A model generated the notes under the pieces. It was not told the origin of the DNA, did no database searches, and saw only the letters and a program-made list of their open reading frames with translations. A stretch of DNA of 21,707 nucleotides from Thiofaba sp049322715. GTDB taxonomy: Bacteria > Pseudomonadota > Gammaproteobacteria > Halothiobacillales > Halothiobacillaceae. A program made the position numbers and the translations under genes. Below are positions 7,416 through 14,518 of the stretch, piece by piece (position 1 is the stretch's first letter; every line of letters starts with the position of its first letter). The stretch lies in assembly GCA_049322715.1 (NCBI GenBank), contig JBMOQP010000012.1, positions 1-21,707 of the forward strand. The letters are read 5' to 3'.

Positions 7416-8452
7416 TGTCTGCCCGCCTCGCGTCCGAACACCCGCGCCGGGGTGTAGTGGTCGATGAGGGGCGCGGCGATGTTCATCAGCAACACCGCAA
7501 AGGCCACCCCGTCCGGGTAGCCTGCGAAGGTGCGGATGAAATACTCGAGCACGCCGATGCCCGCGCCGAAGATCAGCTGGCCGCGCTGGGTGGTCGAGCC
7601 GCTGACCGGGTCGGTGGCGATGAAGAATGCGCCCAGCATCGCCCCGCCACTGAACAGGTGGAACAGGGGCGAGGCGAAACGCTCGGGGTCATACAGGTGG
7701 AAACCAAGCGCCAGCAGGCCGAAGGCGCCGAGCATGGTCAGCGGGATACGCCAGCTGATGACCCCGCGCCAGATCATCCACAGCCCGCCGGCCAGCCAGC
7801 CCAGCGCCAGCCACTCCCAGCCCGCGCCGCCAAGCATGCCAAAGGCCGGCCCCTGCTGGATGGCGGAAAGGAGATGCCCCTGCCCCGTCTCGGTCTTGTA
7901 GGCATTGAGCGGGGTGGCGCCACTCAGCGCATCCCAGCCCATGCCGGCCGGAAGCTGGCCGGTGAACACCGCGCCCAGGGCCTCGGGCAGACTCAGGGAG
8001 GCTGCCGCGACCCCCTGCGGCAGCATCCACTGGGTCATCTCGCGCGGGAAGGAGATCAGCAGGACGACGTAGCCGACCATCGCCGGGTTGAACAGGTTGT
8101 ATCCCAGACCGCCGTACAGGTGCTTGGCGACGACCACCGCGAACACGATCCCCACCACCGGCAGCCACCACGGAGCGAGCGGCGGAAGGCAGACCGCCAG
8201 CAGCCAGGCCGTGACGATGACGCTGCCATCTCTCAGGAAGGGCCTGAGAGGCCGGCCGCGCACGGCGAGCATCAGGGCCTCGGCCAGCAGGCCGGCACTG
8301 ATGCCCAGAAGGATGTTGATCAGCACACCCCAGCCGAAAAACCAGATCGCCGCGGCCGTTCCGGGCACCAAGGCCAGCAGCACCTGGCGCATCAGGCGGC
8401 CGACCTCGCTGTTCGGCGCGACGTGGGGCGAGGCGGTGGTCTGGAAACGCAT
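7412..8452 (-). CDS. rnfD: Electron transport complex subunit RnfD
   Basis: A polytopic membrane subunit homologous to NqrB. The 346-residue protein shows about eight to ten hydrophobic segments and the conserved stretch GGLGYNLFNPAMVGY (residues 114-128). The flavinylation motif SGAT sits at residues 177-180, with Thr180 as the expected covalent FMN site facing the periplasm. Near the C-terminus, IATDPVSGSTTQRGQLIFGAG is a family hallmark. The start lies 5 bp after the rnfC stop, and the stop overlaps the rnfG ATG. Nothing is missing relative to the family. Confidence 0.95.
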   Translation of the reverse strand: MRFQTTASPHVAPNSEVGRLMRQVLLALVPGTAAAIWFFGWGVLINILLGISAGLLAEALMLAVRGRPLRPFLRDGSVIVTAWLLAVCLPPLAPWWLPVVGIVFAVVVAKHLYGGLGYNLFNPAMVGYVVLLISFPREMTQWMLPQGVAAASLSLPEALGAVFTGQLPAGMGWDALSGATPLNAYKTETGQGHLLSAIQQGPAFGMLGGAGWEWLALGWLAGGLWMIWRGVISWRIPLTMLGAFGLLALGFHLYDPERFASPLFHLFSGGAMLGAFFIATDPVSGSTTQRGQLIFGAGIGVLEYFIRTFAGYPDGVAFAVLLMNIAAPLIDHYTPARVFGREAGRQ

Positions 8453-8457
8453 CGGAA

Positions 8458-10137
8458 TCAGTCCTGCTTGTCGGCCGCGTCACCCGCGGCGTTAGCGACA
8501 TGGTCGGGTTCTCGACGACTAGCCCGTGCAGTGGAGGAGCCGGAGGTTGAGTCCGGTTGCACGGCATCGGCGGAGGCCTGCTGGGCGGCCTTGCGTGCCC
8601 TGGCACGCTCCAGGGCATCCTGGATGGCCTTCTGCTTCTCGTCCGCGCCGGCGCTCGCGGTCTCGCCCTCGGTCTTCTGGGCCGCCAACTGGGCGCGCCT
8701 CGAAGCCAACATCTCCTCGCGCTCGCGCTTCTCGCGCTCGATGCGGGCGTTGCGCGATTCGAAGCGATCCTTGGCGTGCGCGGCCTTGTCCTTCTCGCGT
8801 TCGCGCTGCCAGATCTCGGTCTTGGCGTAGCGGAAGTACTGCACCAGCGGGATGTGGGAGGGGCAGACGGCGGAGCAGACGCCGCACTCAATGCACTCGA
8901 ACAGACTGTCCTGCATCGAAGCGCGCTCGAAATCCCCGGCGCGCGCGTCCCACAGCAACTGCTGCGGCTGCAGCTCGACCGGACAGCCCTCCGCGCAGCG
9001 GCCGCAACGGATGCAGGGCAGCGGCAGAGGATCGACCGGGGCATCGGGGGCGGCCAGCGCCAGCAGGCAGTTGGCTGCCTTGGTCACCGGCACCTCGTCA
9101 CTGTCCATGGCGAAGCCCATCATCGGCCCGCCGAGGACCAGGCGCGCGACATCCGGGGCATAACCGCCGGCCTGGGCGATCAATTCGCTGGCGAGCATGC
9201 CGAGCGGCACCTCCCAGTTGCCCGCGGACCGCATGCCGCTGCCGGTGAGGGTCACGATGCGGCGGGTGAGCGGCTCGCCATGGACCACGGCGCGGTACAC
9301 CGCCGCCGCGGTCGCGACGTTGTGGCCGAGGAAACCACGCTCCGTGGCACGCGTCTCGCGGCTGATCTTCTCGCCGGTCAGCACGTGGATCAGCTGCTTC
9401 TCGGCGCCGGAGGGATAGACGGTGGGAATGGCGACGATCTCGATGCGCTCGTCGCCCAAGGTCGCCGCGGCCTCGCGCAGGGCGGCGATCGCCTCCGGCT
9501 TGTTGTCCTCCACGCCGACCAGGCACTTCCGGGCGTCGACCACGTGCATGATGATCTGGCCGCCGCGCAGCACCTCATCAGCCCGCTCGCGCATCAGGCG
9601 GTCGTCGCAGGTGATGTAGGGCTCGCACTCGGCGCCGTTGAGCACGACGGTATGGATTGGCGTCCCCGGCGTCCCCGCCATCTTCACCGCACTGGGGAAG
9701 ACCGCGCCGCCGAGACCGACGATGCCCGCATCCCGCACGCGCTCACGGAGCAGGATAGGGGCGATGGCGGAATAGTCCGGCCAAGGCTCGAACGCCTGCA
9801 TCGCCTCGTCCTGTCCGTCCGGTTCGAGCACGATGCACGGCGCGGAGAGCCCGGAAGGGTGCGGCACCGCCCGCGCCTCGATGGCCGCGATGGTGCCGGA
9901 GGTCGGAGCGTGGACCGGGGCGCTGACGAATCCATCCGCCTTGGCAAGCGGCTGGTTGCGCAGCACGCGCTCGCCGACCGACACCACGGGCCGGGCCGCC
10001 GCGCCGATGTGCTGCTTGAGCGGCAGCACCAGCGTGCCCGCGACGCTGGCTACCTGGATCGGCGTGCCGTTCGACTCGGACTTGTGCTGCTCGGGGTGCA
10101 GGCCGCCAGGGAAGCGATGCAGAGTGCGCTCGTTCAT
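8458..10137 (-). CDS. rnfC: Electron transport complex subunit RnfC
   Basis: The peripheral cytoplasmic subunit that handles NADH and FMN. The start at 10137 (MNERTLHRFPGGLHPEQHK) overlaps the rnfB stop as ATGA; the same frame stays open further upstream into rnfB but reads shadow sequence. Features in the 559 residues: N-terminal barrel-sandwich motif GGLHP at 11-15; glycine-rich FMN/NADH segment GLGGAVFPSAVKM at 141-153; two ferredoxin-type clusters (Cys375, 378, 381, 385 and Cys415, 418, 421, 425); and a highly charged, probably coiled-coil tail from about residue 445 (REREKDKAAHAKDRFESRNA) that ends in a low-complexity segment. The tail is much shorter than the Ala-rich repeats of E. coli RsxC. 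Confidence 0.95.
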   Translation of the reverse strand: MNERTLHRFPGGLHPEQHKSESNGTPIQVASVAGTLVLPLKQHIGAAARPVVSVGERVLRNQPLAKADGFVSAPVHAPTSGTIAAIEARAVPHPSGLSAPCIVLEPDGQDEAMQAFEPWPDYSAIAPILLRERVRDAGIVGLGGAVFPSAVKMAGTPGTPIHTVVLNGAECEPYITCDDRLMRERADEVLRGGQIIMHVVDARKCLVGVEDNKPEAIAALREAAATLGDERIEIVAIPTVYPSGAEKQLIHVLTGEKISRETRATERGFLGHNVATAAAVYRAVVHGEPLTRRIVTLTGSGMRSAGNWEVPLGMLASELIAQAGGYAPDVARLVLGGPMMGFAMDSDEVPVTKAANCLLALAAPDAPVDPLPLPCIRCGRCAEGCPVELQPQQLLWDARAGDFERASMQDSLFECIECGVCSAVCPSHIPLVQYFRYAKTEIWQREREKDKAAHAKDRFESRNARIEREKREREEMLASRRAQLAAQKTEGETASAGADEKQKAIQDALERARARKAAQQASADAVQPDSTSGSSTARASRREPDHVANAAGDAADKQD

Positions 10138-10742
10138 GCCTTCCGCTCCGCGGGAGAAGGCTCGCCCGCCACCTGCCCTTCGATCGAGGCGGTATCCGCG
10201 ATCTCGCGCCGTTGTTCCGGGTTCGGCCAGCGCCACTGGTCCAGTTCGACTTTGAGGGGAACCATGTAGATGCAGTCCACCGGGCATGGGGCGACGCACA
10301 GCTCGCAGCCGGTGCACTCGTCGACGATGACGGTATGCATCAGCTTGGGCGCGCCGAGTATGGCATCGACCGGGCAGGCCTGGATGCACAGGGTACAGCC
10401 GATGCAGACCTGCTCGTCGATCCAGGCCACGCTCTTCGGCTTCTCTTCGCCGACCTCGGCATCGAGCGGCTTGGGCTCCACGCCGAGCAGGTCGGCCAGG
10501 GCCTTGATGGTCGCCTCGCCGCCCGGCGGGCAGCGGTTGATGTCCGCCTCGCCCGCGGCGATCGCCTCGGCATAGGGGCGGCAACCGGGGAAGCCGCACT
10601 GGCCGCACTGGGTCTGGGGCAGCAGGGCATCGACCTTGTCGGCCAGCGGATCGCCCTCCACGCGGAAGGCCTGCCCGGCATAGCCCAACAGGGCACCGAG
10701 CACGAGCGCAAGGAGGGTGAAGACAAGGATAGCGGTAAGCAT
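10134..10742 (-). CDS. rnfB: Electron transport complex subunit RnfB
   Basis: The iron-sulfur subunit that takes electrons from or gives them to ferredoxin. The 202 residues have an N-terminal membrane anchor (about 3-22), then a four-cysteine domain with Cys46, Cys49, Cys54 and Cys71 (CGQCGFPGC), then two classical [4Fe-4S] motifs (Cys113, 116, 119, 123 and Cys143, 146, 149, 153). The stop overlaps the rnfC start by 4 bp and the start is 1 bp after the rnfA stop. Length and cluster set are typical of the proteobacterial type. Confidence 0.96.
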   Translation of the reverse strand: MLTAILVFTLLALVLGALLGYAGQAFRVEGDPLADKVDALLPQTQCGQCGFPGCRPYAEAIAAGEADINRCPPGGEATIKALADLLGVEPKPLDAEVGEEKPKSVAWIDEQVCIGCTLCIQACPVDAILGAPKLMHTVIVDECTGCELCVAPCPVDCIYMVPLKVELDQWRWPNPEQRREIADTASIEGQVAGEPSPAERKA

Positions 10743-10743
10743 G

Positions 10744-11325
10744 TCAGACCTTGACCAGCCCCGCGAAGCCCATGAAAGCCAGGGCCATCAGCCCGGCGGT
10801 GACCAGGCCGATCGGCGTGCCCTGGAACGGACTCGGCACGTCCGCCGCCACCAGTCGCTCGCGCATGGAGGCGAACAGCACCAGCACCAAGGTGAAGCCA
10901 AGCGCAGCCCCAAAGCCATAAACGGCCGTCTGGGCCAGATTGTGCCCCTCCTGCACGTTGAGCAGGGCCACGCCAAGCACGGCGCAGTTGGTGGTGATCA
11001 GCGGCAGGTAGATACCGAGAACGTTGTGCAGCAGCGGACTCGCCTTGCGCAGCGCCATCTCGGTGAAGTTGACCACTGCGGCGATCAGCACGATGAAAGC
11101 GATGGTGCGCAGGTACTCGAGGCCGAACGGGGCCAGCAGGTACTCCTGGGCCAGATAGCTGAGGACGGACGAGAGCGTCAGCACGAACGTGGTCGCCAGC
11201 CCCATCCCCATCGCCGTTTCCAGCTTGCGGGAAACGCCCATGAACGGGCACAGGCCAAGGAACTTCACCAGCACGAAGTTGTTGACCAGGACCGTGCTGA
11301 CCAGGATGAGCAGGAATTCCGTCAT
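10744..11325 (-). CDS. rnfA: Electron transport complex subunit RnfA
   Basis: First gene of the rnf operon. RnfA is an integral membrane subunit paired with RnfE; the two half-helices around conserved cysteines carry a cluster within the membrane. The 193-residue protein begins MTEFLLILVSTVLVNNFVLV and contains KFLGLCPFMGVSRKLETAMG and PLITTNCAVLGVALLN, matching E. coli RsxA closely. I chose the ATG at 11325 over the longer frame from 11379 because homologues begin at this residue and the extra 18 residues run back through AT-rich repeat-flanking DNA. The Shine-Dalgarno is weak (AGCGGCGAA). Family 2 repeat copy 2 starts 31 bp upstream, so the operon promoter is either in this short gap or beyond the repeat. 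Confidence 0.96.
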   Translation of the reverse strand: MTEFLLILVSTVLVNNFVLVKFLGLCPFMGVSRKLETAMGMGLATTFVLTLSSVLSYLAQEYLLAPFGLEYLRTIAFIVLIAAVVNFTEMALRKASPLLHNVLGIYLPLITTNCAVLGVALLNVQEGHNLAQTAVYGFGAALGFTLVLVLFASMRERLVAADVPSPFQGTPIGLVTAGLMALAFMGFAGLVKV

Positions 11326-11355
11326 TTCGCCGCTTTCGCCGCTGGATGGATTGAT

Positions 11356-11514
11356 TAGGGAAATGCTGAAAAAATCCATCCTTGGATTTTTTCATTTCGG
11401 CTCACCGCGAAGTAAATTCGCGGTGGCCTCCGCGAATCAAGGGCTTACGCCCTTGCTCGCGTCGGGGCATCCCTGCCCCGGAAAGGAAACGCTGAATTTT
11501 TCAGCGTTTCCTTA
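11356..11514 (+). repeat. MITE-like structured repeat family 2, copy 2 (upstream of rnfA)
   Basis: About 156-159 bp, same orientation and order of hairpins as the copy at 5951-6104. The left end TAGGGAAATGCTGAAAAA and the right end read on the other strand, TAAGGAAACGCTGAAAAA, form an 18-bp terminal inverted repeat with two mismatches, bounded by TA on both sides; that is the architecture of a MITE. Internal hairpins include AAAAAATCC-ATCCTT-GGATTTTTT (11369-11392), CACCGCGAA-GTAAA-TTCGCGGTG, CGGGGC-ATCCCT-GCCCCG and GGAAACGCTGA-ATTTT-TCAGCGTTTCC (11485-11511). It lies between thpR and rnfA, which are on the same strand, and may insulate them transcriptionally (inference). Confidence 0.8.
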
Positions 11515-11551
11515 GCAGCCGATCATATTACGCCAAAAGCCGCCGGGAGGT

Positions 11552-12295
11552 TCATCCGGCGACCGGAACACCGGTCAGGGGCCACTCCCGAATCGGTTGA
11601 TAGCGCACCCCGTTCGGACCATTGAGCGACTCGGCCAGGACGATCCCCTCCGCCCGCCAGGAAACGGGAGGCATGCCCTCAGGCCAGGGACAGGGATGAC
11701 GGGCATCCCTCCGGAGGGTGAGATGGGGGGCGAAGGGGCGCTCATCCCTGGGCAACCCGCAGCGGCTGGCAAGCAGGCCGGCCAGCCGCTCCTGCAGTTC
11801 GAGCAGTTCCCGGGGAGGCTGGCTGACGCCGAGCCACAGCACGCGTGCGCGCCGGAAATGACCGAGCCGGTCGAATATCAGTTCAAACGGCTGCCCCGTC
11901 AGGGCCGCCCCGACCTCGTCGAGGCAGGTCAGCAGCCCCTCCTCGCAATCACCCAGGAAGGCGAGGGTCAGGTGCAGGTTTTCCGCCCGCATGTCACGCC
12001 CCTCCCCCCTCGGCAGCACCTCGAGGAACGCGGCCAGCCGTCCCCGGGTGGATTCGTCCGGCCACAGGGCGAAGAACAGGCGCCGCTTCCGGGGACGCCG
12101 CTCATCCTGTTCTAACGCGAAGCTGGCGCAAGCCCGCCCCCTTGGTTCCGCATCGAAGTCCCTTCGGCCATCCATGGCCGAAGCCCCTGCGGGGTCCGGC
12201 CGTCGAGAGCCGGCCTCCATGCCGGAAGCCCGTCCGGGTACGGCGCTCGAAGTTCCTGCGACAGACGGGCTTGCGCCAGCTTCGCGTTCGGCCAT
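11552..12295 (-). CDS. thpR: RNA 2',3'-cyclic phosphodiesterase ThpR (LigT family) with repeat-derived N-terminal extension
   Basis: 2H phosphoesterase that opens or closes 2',5'/2',3'-cyclic phosphate bonds in RNA. The two catalytic HxTx motifs are HLTL at residues 108-111 and HLTL at 191-194 of the 247-residue frame. The family domain begins at RRLFFALWPDE (about 71-81), so the real enzyme is about 177 residues, the usual size. The first ~65 residues are Arg/Ala/Gly-rich and are encoded by copy B of repeat family 1. There is no in-frame ATG or GTG between the repeat and RLFFALWP, so translation presumably starts inside the repeat (in-frame ATGs at residues 26 and 41) or at 12295. An ATG just before the domain is out of frame. 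It is 12 bp downstream of the FimX-like gene. Confidence 0.85.
   Translation of the reverse strand: MAEREAGASPSVAGTSSAVPGRASGMEAGSRRPDPAGASAMDGRRDFDAEPRGRACASFALEQDERRPRKRRLFFALWPDESTRGRLAAFLEVLPRGEGRDMRAENLHLTLAFLGDCEEGLLTCLDEVGAALTGQPFELIFDRLGHFRRARVLWLGVSQPPRELLELQERLAGLLASRCGLPRDERPFAPHLTLRRDARHPCPWPEGMPPVSWRAEGIVLAESLNGPNGVRYQPIREWPLTGVPVAG
12100..12288 (+). repeat. Structured repeat family 1, copy B, within the 5' part of thpR
   Basis: The core runs from GCTCATCCTGTTCT to CGGCGCTCGAAG (12252) and matches the copy at 13312-13443 almost base for base, except that it carries about 22 extra bases near its left end. Those extra bases are part of a perfect 23-bp inverted repeat, left arm 12114-12136 (AACGCGAAGCTGGCGCAAGC...) and right arm 12266-12288. 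Stem 1 is CTTCGGCC-ATCCAT-GGCCGAAG at 12162-12183, followed by CCCCTGCGGGG and GCCGG-CCTCCATG-type stems. Read on the minus strand it supplies the N-terminal extension of ThpR. Confidence 0.85.
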
Positions 12296-12307
12296 GGGCG
12301 TGTCCCG

Positions 12308-14518
12308 TCAGAAGGCGCTGAAGTCGAAATCCAGCCGCTCGACCGGGGCCTGGATGAAGTTGCCCTGCACGAAGTCGGCACCATCGCCCAGCACGATCTG
12401 CAGGGTCATGGCGTTCTCCACGTTCGCGACGACCAGCTGACCGCTTCCGCGCTTCTTGATGGCACCTATCAACTCACGCACCTTGGCCTGGTTGACCTTG
12501 TGGGTGGCGAAAGACTCCATCAGCCCCCGGTCGAGCTTGAACCACTGCACCTCGAGATAGTTGAGCACCCGGAAGGGATCGTCGCCAAGGCCGAAGCCAT
12601 CCAGCAGCAGCGGGCAATTCATGGACCCGAGCTGGCGCTGCAGATCCTTGACCTGCTTGAGGTGCTCGATGGCGACCTTCTCGTTCACCTCCAGGGCGAG
12701 GGAACCATCATGGATCTGCATGGCCATGAGGCGCTCGCCCAGCCAGCCCGGAAACTCCGGATCGGCGATGGAGCGGGCCGAGAGACGGACGAAGAGCTGC
12801 ACGTTCAGGCCGCGCTGGCGCGCCTCGGTGATGGCCTGCAGGGCGTGCAGGATGACCCAGCGATCCAGGGCATGGCTGATCTGGGTGCGCTCCGCGGCCG
12901 CCATGAACTCGTTCGGGGAAATCGGATGATTTTCCTCGTCCAGCAGGCGCAGGAAGGCCTCGTAGCGCTGGCGCGTCGTGTCCCCCTGCAGGCTGAGCAT
13001 GGGCTGGTAGAGCAGGCGGAAGCGATTGCTGCGCAGCGCGTTGCGCAACATGCGACTCCACTGCTCGTCCTGCTCGCTCTGGCTCACCTCGCCCTCGCGC
13101 GGGGTGTAGACGGCCACGCGTTCCGTCCCCTTGGCCTCGGCATCCAGGGTTGCCCGCTCCGCCCGGTTGAGCAACTCGTTGACGCTCGGCGTGTCCTGGT
13201 CCAGCAGCGCGATCCCGGCGGCGGCCTGGAGGGTGGCGGACTGCCCCCCCACGTCGAAGATGTGCTGCATCACGCCGGCCAGGATGCGCAGGGCGAAGGC
13301 CTCGGGGGACTCTTCGAGCGCCGCACCCGGACGGGCTTCCGGCATGGATGCCGGCTCTCGACGGCCGGACCCCGCAGGGGCTTCGGCCGTGGATGGCCGA
13401 AGGGACTTCGATGCGGAACCAAGGGTGCGAGAACAGGATGAGCCGCCGTTGGTGGGCACCAGCAGGGCGAAGGCGTGGGCACTGTAGCGGGAGAGGAGCA
13501 TCTCCGGGCCGACCAGCTTTTCGATCAGCTTGCCGGCGTCGGTGATCAGGACGTCCAGGCCCGCGACGCCCAGCTTGCCCTTCAGCTCCGCGACATTGGT
13601 GATCTGGACGTGGATGAGGGCCGAGGCCTGGTGCCCCTCGCGTGCCTGCTGCAGGGCGTCCTCCAGGCGGGAAAGGAAATACTGGCGGTTGTAGAGCCCG
13701 GTCAGCAGGTCGCGCTGGCTGAGGAAGTTGATCTGCTCCTCGAGCGCATGGGTATCGGACTGGGTGCGGATCAGCACCTGCGTGCACGGCTCGCCCTCGA
13801 TGGTCGCAGGAGAGAGCTCGATACCTGCGGAAAGGACACTGCCATCCCGCCGCTTGAGCTTCAGCTCCTCCAGCCTTCCCTCGGGGTTGGCATCCGGATG
13901 CCCGCGCATGTAATCGCGTATCCGCGGCTGATCCTCGGGCTGAACCAGATCCAGCAAGGGCGAACCCTCGAGATCTTCGAGGCGGTCGAAACCGAACGTT
14001 TCCAGGTAGACCGGGTTGGCGAAGACATGCATGCCGCCATGCACATAGGCAATGGCGTCACGCGAACTTTCCATCAGGGCATGGCAGCGCTTTTCCGATT
14101 CCTGGTACAGCCCCTCGAAGCGCTGCAGCCTGCGTGTGCAGTCCATCGCCCCGGTCTCGCGCCGGATCACGTGCAGCACATGGGCAGGATGATTCAGATC
14201 GATGAGGTCGCGCGCACCATCCTTGATGCTGTCGAGCAGGGCCTCGACGCTGTAGCTTGCGGTCATGCCCACCACGGGGATGGCCGGCGCATGCCCCTGT
14301 GCGGCGGCGGTCACGTCAGCCAGCCGGGGCTCGGGCAGTTCGACCAGGTGCAGGATCAGGTCCAGGTCATCCTCGCGCAGCAGCTCGTGCAACTGGGGCA
14401 GGTCTTCGACATGCCGCACGTTCGCCTGGATGCCCGCGTTGCGCAGCTGGCTGGCCAGGGCCAGGGCATCGTTGACGGAGTCGTGGAGAGCGATCAGACG
14501 CAGGGGGGAAGGGCTCAT
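12308..14518 (-). CDS. FimX-like protein: REC-like, PAS, degenerate GGDEF and degenerate EAL domains
   Basis: A 736-residue cytoplasmic c-di-GMP signalling protein. Domains: an N-terminal receiver-like fold (about 5-120) without an obvious phospho-acceptor cluster; a PAS domain (about 140-255, ANPVYLETFGFDRLEDLEG); a GGDEF domain from RDLLTGLYNRQYF (269-281) whose active site reads SRYSAHAF instead of GGDEF; and an EAL domain (about 490-736). In the EAL part EAL is EAF, the usual DDFG is DGFG, and the NLS asparagine is Arg (VRLS), while EVNE, KLD and QGNF remain. Catalysis is therefore unlikely, but c-di-GMP binding is possible, as in Pseudomonas/Xanthomonas FimX, which controls type IV pili. 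A 44-codon repeat is inserted in frame at residues about 359-403. The start overlaps the stop of the PilZ-like gene (ATGA). Confidence 0.85.
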   Translation of the reverse strand: MSPSPLRLIALHDSVNDALALASQLRNAGIQANVRHVEDLPQLHELLREDDLDLILHLVELPEPRLADVTAAAQGHAPAIPVVGMTASYSVEALLDSIKDGARDLIDLNHPAHVLHVIRRETGAMDCTRRLQRFEGLYQESEKRCHALMESSRDAIAYVHGGMHVFANPVYLETFGFDRLEDLEGSPLLDLVQPEDQPRIRDYMRGHPDANPEGRLEELKLKRRDGSVLSAGIELSPATIEGEPCTQVLIRTQSDTHALEEQINFLSQRDLLTGLYNRQYFLSRLEDALQQAREGHQASALIHVQITNVAELKGKLGVAGLDVLITDAGKLIEKLVGPEMLLSRYSAHAFALLVPTNGGSSCSRTLGSASKSLRPSTAEAPAGSGRREPASMPEARPGAALEESPEAFALRILAGVMQHIFDVGGQSATLQAAAGIALLDQDTPSVNELLNRAERATLDAEAKGTERVAVYTPREGEVSQSEQDEQWSRMLRNALRSNRFRLLYQPMLSLQGDTTRQRYEAFLRLLDEENHPISPNEFMAAAERTQISHALDRWVILHALQAITEARQRGLNVQLFVRLSARSIADPEFPGWLGERLMAMQIHDGSLALEVNEKVAIEHLKQVKDLQRQLGSMNCPLLLDGFGLGDDPFRVLNYLEVQWFKLDRGLMESFATHKVNQAKVRELIGAIKKRGSGQLVVANVENAMTLQIVLGDGADFVQGNFIQAPVERLDFDFSAF
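13312..13443 (-). repeat. Structured repeat family 1, copy C, inserted in frame in the FimX-like gene
   Basis: Exactly 132 bp (44 codons) from GCTCATCCTGTTCT to CGGCGCTCGAAG on the minus strand, matching copy B over its whole length except for a short segment near one end. Stem 1 is CTTCGGCC (13381-13388) and GGCCGAAG (13395-13402). It codes a Ser/Arg/Ala/Pro-rich peptide (SKSLRPSTAEAPAGSG...) between the degenerate GGDEF strand HAFALLVPTNG and the next helix SPEAFALRILAGVM, where family members have a short loop. Its orientation relative to the host gene is opposite to that of copy B in thpR. Confidence 0.88.

Noticed and set aside
8557..10269. A 570-codon open frame on the plus strand opposite rnfC
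   Set aside because: It is an antisense shadow: rnfC on the other strand has all family motifs, and the plus-strand product is His/Arg/Gly-rich without any recognisable domain. High GC content leaves such frames open.
11326..11379. A longer RnfA starting at 11379
   Set aside because: The extra residues derive from repeat-flanking DNA and RnfA homologues begin at MTEFLL/MTDYLL.
4531..13443. A CRISPR array suggested by repeated hairpin sequence
   Set aside because: The copies are kilobases apart, are longer than CRISPR repeats, have no regular spacers, and no cas gene is present.
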